Source: Pseudomonas paraglycinae
Lineage (GTDB): Bacteria > Pseudomonadota > Gammaproteobacteria > Pseudomonadales > Pseudomonadaceae
Assembly: GCF_021601625.1 (NCBI RefSeq)
Contig: NZ_BQHR01000003.1
Coordinates: 372,001 to 436,000 of the forward strand
Direction of reading: 5' to 3'
DNA: 64,000 nt
Made by a program: the position numbers and the translations under genes. Of the stretch, positions 35,428 through 44,134 are shown piece after piece (position 1 is the first letter of the stretch; each line of letters opens with the position of its first letter). The notes under the pieces were generated by a model. The model was not told the DNA's origin. It worked only from the letters and a program-made list of their open reading frames with translations, and searched no databases.

Positions 35428-37206
35428 ATGGCTGACTACAAAGCGCCGCTGCGCGATATGCGCTTCGTCCTCAATGAAGTGTTCGAAGTCGCCAAACTCT
35501 GGGCCGAACTGCCGGCCCTGGCCGAGACCGTGGACGCGGAAACCGTTGAAGCCATTCTCGAAGAGGCCGGCAAGGTCACCAGCAAAAGCATCGCGCCCCT
35601 GAGCCGTGCCGCCGACGAAGAAGGCTGCCACTGGGCCGACGGTGCCGTCACCACGCCGGCCGGTTTCCCACAGGCCTATCAGACTTATGCCGAAGGCGGC
35701 TGGGTCGGTGTTGGTGGTGATCCGGCTTACGGCGGCATGGGCATGCCCAAAGCCGTCTCGGCTCAGGTCGAAGAAATGGTCAACTCCGCCAGCCTGTCCT
35801 TCGGTCTGTATCCGATGCTGACCGCCGGCGCGTGCCTGTCGATCAATGCCCACGCCAGCGAAGAGCTGAAAGCCGCTTACCTGCCGAACATGTACGCCGG
35901 CGTCTGGGCCGGCTCCATGTGCCTGACCGAGCCGCATGCCGGCACCGACCTGGGCATCATCCGCACCAAAGCCGAACCTCAGGCCGACGGCTCCTACAAG
36001 GTCAGCGGCACCAAGATCTTCATCACCGGCGGTGAGCACGACCTGACCGAAAACATCATCCACCTGGTGCTGGCCAAACTGCCGGACGCACCCGCTGGGC
36101 CGAAGGGCATTTCACTGTTCCTGGTGCCGAAGTTCATGGTCAATGCCGATGGCAGCCTGGGCGCGCGCAACCCGGCGAACTGCGGTTCGATCGAACACAA
36201 GATGGGCATCCAGGCGTCCGCCACTTGCGTGATGAACTTCGACGAAGCGGTGGGTTACCTGGTCGGCGAGCCGAACAAGGGCTTGGCGGCGATGTTCACC
36301 ATGATGAACTACGAGCGTCTGGGCGTCGGCATTCAGGGCCTGGCCACCGGCGAGCGTTCCTACCAGAACGCCATCGAATACGCCCGTGACCGCCTGCAAA
36401 GCCGTTCGCCGACCGGCGCGCAGAACAAGGACAAGGTGGCCGACCCGATCATCGTCCACCCGGACGTGCGTCGCATGTTGCTGACCATGAAAGCCTCGAA
36501 CGAAGGCGGTCGTGCGTTCTCCACCTACGTGGCGATGCAACTCGATACCGCCAAGTTCAGCGAAGACGCCGCCACCCGCAAACGTGCGGAAGATCTGGTG
36601 GCCTTGCTGACACCAGTGGCCAAGGCGTTCCTGACCGATCTGGGTCTGGAAACCACCGTACACGGCCAGCAGATCTTCGGCGGCCACGGCTACATCCGTG
36701 AGTGGGGCCAGGAGCAACTGGTGCGTGACGTGCGCATCACCCAGATCTACGAAGGCACCAACGGCATTCAGGCACTGGACCTGGTGGGTCGCAAGATCGT
36801 CGGCAGCGGCGGTGCGTTCTACAAGCTGTTCGCCGACGAGATCCGCCATTTCACCGCCACCGCCAGTGCCGATCTGGGCGAGTTCACCAAGCCGCTGAAT
36901 GACGCCGTCGACACCCTCGACGAGCTGACCTCGTGGCTGTTGGACCGGGCGAAAACCAACCCGAACGAAATCGGCGCGGCATCGGTCGAGTATCTGCAAG
37001 CGTTCGGCTACACCGCTTACGCCTACATGTGGGCACTGATGGCCAAGGCATCGCTGGGCAAAGAAGCGCAGGACGATTTCTATGCGAGCAAACTCGGCAC
37101 GGCGCGGTTCTATTTCGCCCGTCTGCTGCCGCGGATTCACTCGTTGAGCGCGTCGGTGAAGGCCGGCAGCGAGTCGCTGTTCCTGCTGGACGCTGCGCAG
37201 TTCTGA
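35428..37206 (+). CDS. Acyl-CoA dehydrogenase, FadE type (third of three)
   Basis: Third paralogue, 592 residues, the most diverged of the set, lacking for example the WGMYPGL segment shared by the other two (SFGLYPML here). FAD-binding segments GSMCLTEPHAGTDLGIIRTKA and [20 protein letters not shown] and the catalytic Glu in IYEGTNGIQALDLVGRKIVG are present. The ATG has GAGG upstream. It is preceded by a terminator and an about 180-bp gap, so it should have its own promoter; a PsrA site is not evident. The GacA box of rsmX begins 8 bp after its stop. Confidence 0.94.
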   Translation: MADYKAPLRDMRFVLNEVFEVAKLWAELPALAETVDAETVEAILEEAGKVTSKSIAPLSRAADEEGCHWADGAVTTPAGFPQAYQTYAEGGWVGVGGDPAYGGMGMPKAVSAQVEEMVNSASLSFGLYPMLTAGACLSINAHASEELKAAYLPNMYAGVWAGSMCLTEPHAGTDLGIIRTKAEPQADGSYKVSGTKIFITGGEHDLTENIIHLVLAKLPDAPAGPKGISLFLVPKFMVNADGSLGARNPANCGSIEHKMGIQASATCVMNFDEAVGYLVGEPNKGLAAMFTMMNYERLGVGIQGLATGERSYQNAIEYARDRLQSRSPTGAQNKDKVADPIIVHPDVRRMLLTMKASNEGGRAFSTYVAMQLDTAKFSEDAATRKRAEDLVALLTPVAKAFLTDLGLETTVHGQQIFGGHGYIREWGQEQLVRDVRITQIYEGTNGIQALDLVGRKIVGSGGAFYKLFADEIRHFTATASADLGEFTKPLNDAVDTLDELTSWLLDRAKTNPNEIGAASVEYLQAFGYTAYAYMWALMAKASLGKEAQDDFYASKLGTARFYFARLLPRIHSLSASVKAGSESLFLLDAAQF

Positions 37207-37213
37207 TGATGTA

Positions 37214-37243
37214 ACGTCATGTAAGCGATCTCTTACATGACGT
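37214..37243 (+). promoter_or_regulatory. GacA upstream activating sequence
   Basis: TGTAAGCGATCTCTTACA (37220-37237) matches the GacA box TGTAAG-N6-CTTACA without mismatch and sits in a longer perfect 12-bp inverted repeat (37214-37225 and 37232-37243). Its centre is about 66 bp before the expected first base of rsmX, the spacing seen for rsm small RNA genes. Confidence 0.95.
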
Positions 37244-37294
37244 GCTGCTGTTCTCCCATAGGCGTAGATTGGATCCAGAGCTAATCTACTTTCC

Positions 37295-37414
37295 ATGGAC
37301 GTCGCGCAGGAAGCGCAAAGCAACAACACGGACACGTAGGATTCTGCCAGGGTGGCGGAGTGAAATGGATGTCAGGGAAACAGTCTGCAAAGCCCCGCTT
37401 CGGCGGGGTTTTCT
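37295..37414 (+). ncRNA. rsmX: RsmX-type regulatory small RNA
   Basis: Small RNA gene of about 120 nt between a GacA box and a terminator. It carries seven GGA motifs (starting at 37297, 37309, 37330, 37339, 37357, 37367 and 37376). One is presented in the loop of a GCGC-AGGAA-GCGC stem (37305-37317), the arrangement bound by RsmA/RsmE. It ends in GCCCCGC-TTCG-GCGGGGTTTTCTT, the terminator shared by Rsm RNAs. The 5' end is placed 7 bases after a possible -10 (TAATCT, 37282-37287). The RNA should titrate RsmA/RsmE and free mRNAs for secondary metabolism and exoproducts under GacS/GacA control. RsmX is preferred over RsmY/RsmZ from its opening ATGGACGTCGCGCAGGAAGC; that naming is from memory. 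Confidence 0.92.
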
Positions 37415-37433
37415 TATGCCCGCAGAAAAGTTT

Positions 37434-38363
37434 TCAGCTCAACGCGTCCAGCGGCGGCGCCCCTTTCAGCGGTTTGTCCTCACGCTGCATCACCTCTTCC
37501 AGCAACGTTCGCAGCAAGGCCAATGGCGCCTGCTGGCGTTGCACATCGCGACACACCAGCCCGACCTTCAACGGCACGCGCGGCTCACTCAATGGTTTCC
37601 ACAGCAGGTCCTGATCGTCGTACTCTTTTTGCGAACGACCGGGCAGCACCGTCGCCAGACGGGTATGCGGAAGGCTGTCGAGAATTCCCACCATATTGTT
37701 CAATTCGGCCTGCACTTGCGGGCGTCGTCCGAGGCTGGCCAGTTGCGCCTGCCAGATCTGGCGGATCTGAAATTCCTCACCCAGCAACAACATCGGCAAT
37801 TCAGCGGCCTGACTCATCGAGACTTTCTTGAATTCCCGCAGCGGATGATCCGCCGGGATGACCAGCGTCAGTTCATCTTCGTACAACATCACGCCGTGCA
37901 GACCCGGTTGGCGTGGCGGCAGATAGCTGATGCCGATGTCCAGTGAGCCGTTGAGCAGTCGCCGCTCGATCTCAAGCCCCGTCAGTTCATAAATCTGCAC
38001 CACCAGATGCGGCTGGGCCTTGCGCACTCTCTCCAGCATTTGCGGCACCAGGCTGGTGTGCACGGTTTGCAGCACGCCGATCGCCAATGTGCGCAGTGCC
38101 TGACCCTTGAAGTTGCCCAGCGCCTCACGCGCCCGCTGCAAGCCGTCGAGCAGTGGCAAGGCGTGGTTGTACAAGGTGTGGGCGGCGAGGGTCGGCAGCA
38201 GGCGTTTGCTGCTGCGTTCGAACAGGGTGACGTCGAGGTTTTGTTCCAGCTGGCGAATCTGCTGGGACAGCGCGGGCTGAGAGATCGACAGGCGCTCGGC
38301 GGCACGCCCGACATGTCCTTCTTCGTAGACCGCGACGAAATAACGCAGTTGTTTGAAATCCAT
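37434..38363 (-). CDS. LysR-family transcriptional regulator
   Basis: Regulator of 309 residues. The N-terminal winged helix (about 1-60) has the usual helix-turn-helix (GRAAERLSISQPALSQQIRQLE), then a linker helix and an effector domain (about 90-300) of the CynR/CbbR type (GVLQTVHTSLVPQMLERVRKAQP). It is divergent from the aminotransferase gene, which is its likely target. A T-N11-A palindrome covers its start codon, which suggests autoregulation. The effector is unknown. Confidence 0.93.
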   Translation of the reverse strand: MDFKQLRYFVAVYEEGHVGRAAERLSISQPALSQQIRQLEQNLDVTLFERSSKRLLPTLAAHTLYNHALPLLDGLQRAREALGNFKGQALRTLAIGVLQTVHTSLVPQMLERVRKAQPHLVVQIYELTGLEIERRLLNGSLDIGISYLPPRQPGLHGVMLYEDELTLVIPADHPLREFKKVSMSQAAELPMLLLGEEFQIRQIWQAQLASLGRRPQVQAELNNMVGILDSLPHTRLATVLPGRSQKEYDDQDLLWKPLSEPRVPLKVGLVCRDVQRQQAPLALLRTLLEEVMQREDKPLKGAPPLDALS

Positions 38364-38376
38364 AAGTAATTCTTAT
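38362..38376. promoter_or_regulatory. LysR-type T-N11-A box
   Basis: ATAAGTAATTCTTAT is a 15-bp interrupted palindrome containing T-N11-A. It overlaps the start codon of the LysR gene and lies in the divergent gap with the aminotransferase. Confidence 0.55.
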
Positions 38377-38464
38377 CAAAAATGCTGGGAAATCGAAATG
38401 GCTCGAAGACAGGAACAGGCCTAGTCTAACCGCATTCACAAGGCTTACAGGGCCGGAAAGCGCA

Positions 38465-38536
38465 ATGACCAGCGTTTGTTTTGAAAGTGTTTACATAGGC
38501 AGTTCAAAAAACCTCGATCGAGGTTTTTTTCAATGA
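38465..38536 (+). CDS. Candidate leader peptide before the aminotransferase
   Basis: Open frame of 23 codons encoding MTSVCFESVYIGSSKNLDRG and ending FFQ, with GGAAAG upstream of its ATG. It reads through a terminator-like palindrome and its stop overlaps the aminotransferase start (ATGA). A ribosome on it would open the hairpin and re-start at the aminotransferase. There is no run of one amino acid, so translational coupling is more likely than classical amino-acid attenuation. Conservation is untested. Confidence 0.5.
   Translation: MTSVCFESVYIGSSKNLDRGFFQ
38506..38530 (+). terminator. Terminator-like palindrome holding the aminotransferase ribosome site
   Basis: Six A, CCTCGATCGAGG and seven T form a perfect palindrome (38506-38529 plus one T), three bases before the ATG at 38533. 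The stem contains the only Shine-Dalgarno-like element (GAGG, 38520-38523). It is either a transcription attenuator or an mRNA hairpin hiding the ribosome site. Confidence 0.65.
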
Positions 38537-39816
38537 ATCTGTTCAGTTTGCGGCGCCAGACGCCGAGCCTCGATGACCTGGCTTTTGAAACCCAGGAATC
38601 GGACGTTTCTGATGGCCTGAATGCCGAACGTCTCATGCCCAGCGTCGAGCGCCCACAACAGGTATTCGTTCGCGGCCAGGGCTCCTGGCTATGGGACAGC
38701 AATGATCGCGCCTACCTGGACTTTTCCCAGGCCGGTGGCGCCAACAGCCTCGGCCACAGCCCTTCGGCGCTGGTCAAGGCCATCGCCAATCAAGCCCAGG
38801 CTCTGATCAATCCCGGCTTCAATCTGCACAACCGCGGCATGCTCAGCCTCGCCGAGCGCCTTTGTGCCAGCACTTCCAGCGATCAGGTGTATCTGCTCAA
38901 CAGTGGCAGTGAGGCCTGTGAGGCGGCGATCAAACTGGCGCGCAAATGGGGCCAGCTGCATCGCAGTGGCGCCTCGCGGATCATTGTCGCCAGACAAGGC
39001 TGTCACGGGCGTAGTCTGGCGACGATTTCGGCGTCAGACAGTTGCAACCTACAAAACCGCTTCGAACCGTTGCTGCCGGGTTTCGATCTGGTGCCGTTCA
39101 ACGACCTGCCAGCGCTGCACGCGGCAGTCGATGCACAGACGGTGGCAATCATGCTCGAACCGATCCAGAGCGATGCCGGGGTGATTCCAGCGACCGAGCA
39201 TTACCTCAAGGGTGTCGAGCGCTTGTGCCGTGAGTTGGGGATTCTGCTGATTCTCGATGAGGTTCAGACCGGCATCGGCCGTTGCGGCACCTTGCTCGCC
39301 GAACAATCCTACGGCGTGCGCGCCGATATCGTCGTGCTCGGCAAGGGCCTCGGTGGTGGCGTGCCACTGGCGGCGCTGCTGGCGCGAGGCAAGGCCTGCT
39401 GTTTCGACTCCGGCGAGTTGGGCGGCACTCATCACGGCAACGCGCTGATGACCGCCGCAGGGCTGGTGGTGCTCGACAGCGTGCAAGACCGCGCATTCCT
39501 CGAACAAATCCGGGACAACGGCCAGCATCTGCGCGAAGGGCTCGCCCGTCTGGCCCATCGTTATGAACACGGCGAGTTGCGCGGGCAAGGGCTGTTCTGG
39601 GGACTGACCCTGTCGGAAGACTCCGCCGAGGCCGTCGTCAAAGCCGCGCTGCATGAGGGCTTGCTGCTCAACGCCCCACAGGCCAACTGCCTGCGCTTCA
39701 CCCCGGCGCTCAACGTCAGCAAGGCCAACATCGACGAAATGCTCCTGCGTCTGGCCCGCGCCTTCTCCCGGGTACGCACCGCGCAGCTGCAATGCCGCAA
39801 AGGGATTGCCGTCTGA
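38533..39816 (+). CDS. Class III PLP aminotransferase
   Basis: Aminotransferase of 427 residues in the acetylornithine/ornithine group. An extra N-terminal stretch of about 35 residues precedes the usual start region (MPSVERPQQVFVRGQGSWLWD). PLP-site marks are NSGSEACEAAIKLAR, the Asp of LILDEVQTGIGRCG and the lysine of VLGKGLGGGVPLAA (about 275). The C-terminal part has LRFTPALNVSKANIDEML. It may act on ornithine-like omega-amines, but the substrate is not known. An in-frame ATG at 38638 is an alternative start. It is preceded by a leader frame and hairpin and is probably controlled by the divergent LysR protein. Confidence 0.9.
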   Translation: MNLFSLRRQTPSLDDLAFETQESDVSDGLNAERLMPSVERPQQVFVRGQGSWLWDSNDRAYLDFSQAGGANSLGHSPSALVKAIANQAQALINPGFNLHNRGMLSLAERLCASTSSDQVYLLNSGSEACEAAIKLARKWGQLHRSGASRIIVARQGCHGRSLATISASDSCNLQNRFEPLLPGFDLVPFNDLPALHAAVDAQTVAIMLEPIQSDAGVIPATEHYLKGVERLCRELGILLILDEVQTGIGRCGTLLAEQSYGVRADIVVLGKGLGGGVPLAALLARGKACCFDSGELGGTHHGNALMTAAGLVVLDSVQDRAFLEQIRDNGQHLREGLARLAHRYEHGELRGQGLFWGLTLSEDSAEAVVKAALHEGLLLNAPQANCLRFTPALNVSKANIDEMLLRLARAFSRVRTAQLQCRKGIAV

Positions 39817-39864
39817 ACTGAAGTTTCCCACCCGAATTCAAGAACCGTCTCGCGGTATAACGCA

Positions 39865-39903
39865 CGCCCCACGCCTGATTCTTTTGGCGTGGGCGTTTTT
39901 TTG
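39865..39903 (+). terminator. Intrinsic terminator
   Basis: CGCCCCACGCC, a 10-base loop and GGCGTGGGCG followed by seven T, 50 bp after the aminotransferase gene. Confidence 0.9.
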
Positions 39904-40020
39904 TGGCCGGATAATGGCAATCAGATGGCGAGATTGCGGTTTGCACTGAACCCTGACGAACGGCACAGGTCGATTAGCTTGTATGGCTCAGGTGAGCCAA
40001 CCCCAATCAGGAGCTGCCCC

Positions 40021-40179
40021 ATGGACTTTATCCGCATCATCATCGCCATTCTGTTGCCGCCACTGGGTGTGTTTCTGCAGGTCGGGTTCGGCGGCGCGTT
40101 CTGGCTGAACATTCTGCTGACGTTGTGCGGTTATATCCCGGGGATCGTGCACGCGGTGTACATCATCGCCAAGCGCTGA
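40021..40179 (+). CDS. Pmp3/YqaE-family small membrane protein
   Basis: A 52-residue protein with two membrane helices (about 4-24 and 28-48) and the family pattern ILLPPLGVFLQVGFGGAFWLNILLTLCGYIPGIVHAVYII. AGGAG precedes the ATG. Pmp3 proteins are often salt- or stress-induced and affect membrane potential; the role here is by family. It converges on the S9 peptidase gene with 3 bp between stops. Confidence 0.92.
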   Translation: MDFIRIIIAILLPPLGVFLQVGFGGAFWLNILLTLCGYIPGIVHAVYIIAKR

Positions 40180-40182
40180 GGG

Positions 40183-41991
40183 TCAGTCCGTCAAACCCAT
40201 CACCCGCCGGTAAAACCGCCATTCCTGCTCCAGCGCATGGGCTTGGTTGGCGGCCCGGCGGAAGCCGTGACGTTCATCGGCGTAGTAATGCGCTTCGACC
40301 TCAATGCCGTTTTGCTCCAGGGCCGCGACCATGTCGCGGGTCTGTTGCGGCACGACCACGGCGTCCAGTTCACCTTGGAAGAAGATTACCGGTACGCGAA
40401 TGTTGCCTGCGTGCAGCAACGGCGTGCGGGCGGTGTAGCGTTCGGCATCTTTCTCGGGATCGCCGATCAGCCAGTCCAGGTAATCGCCTTCGAACTTGTG
40501 TGTCGCGCGGGCGAGGGCTACCGGGTCGCTGACGCCGTACAGACTGGCGCCGGCGCGGAATACCTGATGGAACGCCAATGCACAAAGCGTCGTGTAACCA
40601 CCGGCGCTGCCGCCACGGATGAATGCACGATCACCGTCGATCATGTCGCGTTCGGCCAGATAGGCCACCACTGCGCAGGCATCCTCGACATCCACTGCGC
40701 CCCAACTCAGATGCAGCGCTTGCCGATACTCCCGGCCATAACCGCTGCTACCACGATAATTGAGATCGGCGACGGCAAAGCCGCGTTGCGTCCAGTACTG
40801 GATTCGCGGATCCAGCATTGGGTAGCAAGCTGACGTCGGGCCACCGTGGATGAACACCACCAGCGGCGGCTTCACATCACCATTCGTGGCCGGGTAAAAG
40901 AAGCCGTGTGCTTCACCCGCACCGCTTGGGTAGCGCAGGGTTTGCGGGCGGCTGATGCGCTCGGCGGGCAGCGGTGCGACACCGCCGGCCAGGACATTCA
41001 CCTCACGCGATTCGCGATCAATGGCGATCACCGCTGAAGGGCTGACCGGTGAGGCGGCAATGCAATAAACAAATTGATCATCGACAGCCAGATGACGGAA
41101 GCGGCTGTAATCACCGGTGAAGTCTTCGCCGTTGAGCGCCAGACGACCGAAACCGCCTTCGCTCCAGCTCGCCAAAAAGCTTTCGTCGGTGGGCAGCCAG
41201 GTGCAGCCGCCAAGTTGCCATGGGGCTGGCGCGTGATCGGCTTCGGCGCTAGCTAACGGTTGCAAACCATTTGCCGACTCGACCCACGGTTGCCAATACC
41301 CACCACGATCGGTCAGACAGCCCAGTCGGCCATTGGCATCGAAACGCGGTTGCTGGATCGACTCTTCAAGCGTTTCACCAGCCACGCAACGTGGGGTAGA
41401 AAATCCGCTATCAGAACGCTCGGCGAGCATCAGTCGTGTGGATGTCCACGGCTGATGCGGACGGCTCCACTCGATCCACGCCAAGCGCTGGCCATCCGGG
41501 CTGATGATCGGCGATGCGTAAAAATCCGCGCCTTCAACAAGCATTTGACGGGCGCCACTCGCCAGATCGATAGCCACCAACCGATGGCAATCACCGTTCT
41601 CTTCAACGGCCAGCACCTGCCCGTTGGCAAAGTGCAGATCACCATATCGGCAATCTCCGGAGGTCAATGCCACGGGCTCGCCGTCCAACGTCTGTCGGTA
41701 CAACTGCTGGTCCGCCTCGTTGACGAAAACCACCCCGTCAGGCGTCAGACAAAACGCCCCACCGCCATATTCGTACACCCGGCTGCGCACGCTGAAACCC
41801 GTAGGCGTCAGACATTTCGCCACACCATCGCGCCAGTGCCAGATCCGGCAGGCGGCGTCCGTCGGTCGATATTCATTCCAGAACAAGCCACGGGCGCCGA
41901 GCTGCAATTCGGCGAAATCCACGCCGGCAGCAACCGCAGCGGTGGCGCTGAAAGGCTCAGCCTTTGGCGATGAGTCGCGAGTTTCGTTCAT
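40183..41991 (-). CDS. S9-family prolyl oligopeptidase, PqqM-like
   Basis: Peptidase of 602 residues with an N-terminal beta-propeller (to about 345) and a C-terminal alpha/beta hydrolase. The nucleophile Ser is in [12 protein letters not shown] (about 464), the Asp in [11 protein letters not shown] and the His in ADERHGFRR. It overlaps the 3' end of pqqE by 35 bp and is the last gene of the pqq run in this window. Related fluorescent pseudomonads have such a gene, called pqqM, in the pqq operon. It may help trim PqqA or the product peptide, but PQQ synthesis does not require it in general. Cytoplasmic, no signal peptide seen. Confidence 0.88.
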   Translation of the reverse strand: MNETRDSSPKAEPFSATAAVAAGVDFAELQLGARGLFWNEYRPTDAACRIWHWRDGVAKCLTPTGFSVRSRVYEYGGGAFCLTPDGVVFVNEADQQLYRQTLDGEPVALTSGDCRYGDLHFANGQVLAVEENGDCHRLVAIDLASGARQMLVEGADFYASPIISPDGQRLAWIEWSRPHQPWTSTRLMLAERSDSGFSTPRCVAGETLEESIQQPRFDANGRLGCLTDRGGYWQPWVESANGLQPLASAEADHAPAPWQLGGCTWLPTDESFLASWSEGGFGRLALNGEDFTGDYSRFRHLAVDDQFVYCIAASPVSPSAVIAIDRESREVNVLAGGVAPLPAERISRPQTLRYPSGAGEAHGFFYPATNGDVKPPLVVFIHGGPTSACYPMLDPRIQYWTQRGFAVADLNYRGSSGYGREYRQALHLSWGAVDVEDACAVVAYLAERDMIDGDRAFIRGGSAGGYTTLCALAFHQVFRAGASLYGVSDPVALARATHKFEGDYLDWLIGDPEKDAERYTARTPLLHAGNIRVPVIFFQGELDAVVVPQQTRDMVAALEQNGIEVEAHYYADERHGFRRAANQAHALEQEWRFYRRVMGLTD

Positions 41992-43117
41992 TGCGAAAGG
42001 CCAGTTGTTCGATGGTCTGGGTGGCGTGCTCGGCTTCTTCGCGGGCCTTGAGAATCACACCGTGATGTTCGGACTTGCTGCACACCGGGTCGGCATTGCT
42101 CGCGTCGCCGGTGAGCATGAAGGCCTGGCAGCGGCAGCCGCCGAAGTCCTGTTCCTTTTCGTCACAGGAGCGGCACGGCTCGGGCATCCAGTCATAGCCG
42201 CGAAAGCGGTTGAAGCCGAACGAGTCGTACCAGATGTGCTGCATGCTGTGGTCGCGCACATTGGGAAATTGTACCGGCAGCTGTCGGGCCCCATGACAGG
42301 GCAGGGCGGTGCCGTCCGGCGTGACCGTCAGAAACAGACTGCCCCAGCCGTTCATGCAGGCTTTCGGGCGCTCTTCGTAGTAGTCCGGGGTGACGAAAAT
42401 CAGCTTGCACGGATGCCCTTCGGCTTCCAGTTTTGCGCGGTATTCGTTGGTGATGCGTTCTGCGCGGACCAGTTGCTCTTTGGTCGGCAACAGGCCGACA
42501 CGATTGAGCTGCGCCCAGCCGTAGAACTGGCAGGTGGCGAGTTCGACGAAGTCGGCCTCCAACGCAATGCACAGCTCGATGATGCGGTCGATCTTGTCGA
42601 TGTTGTGCCGATGGGTGACGAAGTTCAGCACCATCGGATAGCCGTGGGCCTTCACGGCGCGGGCCATTTCCAGTTTCTGCGCGAAGGCTTTTTTCGAGCC
42701 GGCCAGCAGGTTGTTCACTTGCTCGTCGCTGGCCTGGAAACTGATCTGGATGTGATCGAGCCCGGCCTTTTTGAAGTCGCTGATCTTCTGTTCGGTCAGG
42801 CCGATGCCGGAGGTGATCAGGTTGGTGTAGAAACCCAACTGACGCGCTTCACGGATCAACTCGGCGAGGTCCTGGCGCACCAGCGGTTCGCCGCCGGAGA
42901 AGCCCAGTTGCGCCGCGCCCATCTCCCGCGCCTCACGGAATACCCTGATCCACTGCTCGGTGCTCAGCTCTTTGCCCTGCTCGGCGAAATCCAGCGGATT
43001 GGAGCAGTACGGGCATTGCAGCGGGCAGCGGTAAGTCAGCTCGGCGAGCAGCCACAGCGGCAGGCCGACCTCAGGCTTGGGCGGCAGATCAGTCAAGGGT
43101 GATCCAGTGCTGCGCAC
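41957..43117 (-). CDS. pqqE: PqqA peptide cyclase, radical SAM
   Basis: Radical-SAM/SPASM enzyme of 386 residues that links the Glu and Tyr side chains of PqqA, the first step of PQQ synthesis. The SAM cluster motif is CPLQCPYC (about 32-39); the C-terminal SPASM cysteines are in [23 protein letters not shown] and [16 protein letters not shown]. The start is taken as GTG at 43117, because GGAGG lies six bases before it; this puts the start 29 bp inside pqqD. The longer frame has no support. PqqD delivers PqqA to this enzyme. Confidence 0.95.
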   Translation of the reverse strand: MRSTGSPLTDLPPKPEVGLPLWLLAELTYRCPLQCPYCSNPLDFAEQGKELSTEQWIRVFREAREMGAAQLGFSGGEPLVRQDLAELIREARQLGFYTNLITSGIGLTEQKISDFKKAGLDHIQISFQASDEQVNNLLAGSKKAFAQKLEMARAVKAHGYPMVLNFVTHRHNIDKIDRIIELCIALEADFVELATCQFYGWAQLNRVGLLPTKEQLVRAERITNEYRAKLEAEGHPCKLIFVTPDYYEERPKACMNGWGSLFLTVTPDGTALPCHGARQLPVQFPNVRDHSMQHIWYDSFGFNRFRGYDWMPEPCRSCDEKEQDFGGCRCQAFMLTGDASNADPVCSKSEHHGVILKAREEAEHATQTIEQLAFRNERNSRLIAKG

Positions 43118-43364
43118 GGGCAACCTCCATGAATTGCTCGATGTCGTCACCGAGCTCGGGCACGCCGGGGAACTGTCTGTCGAGTTCGGCGATGATCGCC
43201 GCGACATCCCGTTCACCGTCGATCAGGCCGCCGATCAGCGCGGCACTTTCATTGAGTTTGATCATGCCTTCCGGGTACAGCAGCACGTGGCCTTTCTGCG
43301 CCGGTTCGTACTGGAAACGGTAGCCGGGACGCCAGGTCGGGGTCTTGCTGCGGTCGAAACTCAT
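43089..43364 (-). CDS. pqqD: PqqA-binding chaperone PqqD
   Basis: A 91-residue RiPP recognition element protein that binds PqqA and presents it to PqqE. It has the typical winged-helix pattern ([36 protein letters not shown], then [13 protein letters not shown]). The start overlaps pqqC by 4 bp and the end overlaps pqqE by 29 bp, so the three are tightly coupled. Confidence 0.95.
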   Translation of the reverse strand: MSFDRSKTPTWRPGYRFQYEPAQKGHVLLYPEGMIKLNESAALIGGLIDGERDVAAIIAELDRQFPGVPELGDDIEQFMEVARAQHWITLD

Positions 43365-44113
43365 AAGGCGATTCCTTTATGCCAGACCCGTTGATCGGTG
43401 ACGCTGTGATACGGCGGGCGGTTCAGTTCGTAGGCCATGCTCATGGCATCGAGCATGCTCCAAAGGATGTCCAGTTTGAACTGGAGAATTTCCAGCATGC
43501 GCTCCTGGCCTTCGCGGGTCTTGTAGTGCTCCAGCGTGATGGCCAGACCATGCTCGACATCGCGCCGGGCCTGACCGAGACGGGTGCGGAAATATTCGTA
43601 GCCGGCCGGGTCGATCCACGGGTAGTGCTGCGGCCAGCTGTCGAGACGCGACTGGTGGATCTGCGGCGCGAACAGCTCGGTCAGCGAGCTGCTGGCAGCT
43701 TCCTGCCAACTGGCGCGGCGGGCGAAGTTGACGTAGGCATCGACGGCGAAACGCACGCCGGGCAGCACCAGTTCCTGCGAACGCAATTGATCCGGATCGA
43801 GACCGACGGCCTGGCCCAGACGCAGCCAGGCTTCGATGCCGCCGTCTTCGCCGGGGGCGCCGTCGTGGTCGAGCAGGCGCTGAATCCATTCGCGGCGGAT
43901 CTCGCGATCCGGGCAGTTGGCGAGGATCGCCGCGTCTTTCAGGGGGATGTTCACCTGATAGTAGAAGCGGTTGGCGACCCAGCCCTGGATCTGCTCGCGG
44001 GTGGCCCGGCCTTCATACATCGCCACGTGATACGGGTGATGAATGTGGTAATAGGCGCCCTTGGCGCGCAGGGCCGCTTCGAATTCGGCGGGGGACAGCG
44101 GGGTGTCGGTCAT
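43361..44113 (-). CDS. pqqC: Pyrroloquinoline-quinone synthase
   Basis: Cofactor-free oxidase of 250 residues, the usual length, that does the final ring closure and eight-electron oxidation to PQQ. Family segments are [49 protein letters not shown] and [19 protein letters not shown], which include the active-site His, Arg and Tyr residues. The start is MTDTPLS at 44113; the six extra upstream codons lack support. Confidence 0.97.
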   Translation of the reverse strand: MTDTPLSPAEFEAALRAKGAYYHIHHPYHVAMYEGRATREQIQGWVANRFYYQVNIPLKDAAILANCPDREIRREWIQRLLDHDGAPGEDGGIEAWLRLGQAVGLDPDQLRSQELVLPGVRFAVDAYVNFARRASWQEAASSSLTELFAPQIHQSRLDSWPQHYPWIDPAGYEYFRTRLGQARRDVEHGLAITLEHYKTREGQERMLEILQFKLDILWSMLDAMSMAYELNRPPYHSVTDQRVWHKGIAL

Positions 44114-44134
44114 TGCGGTTCTCCGGGCCATTCG

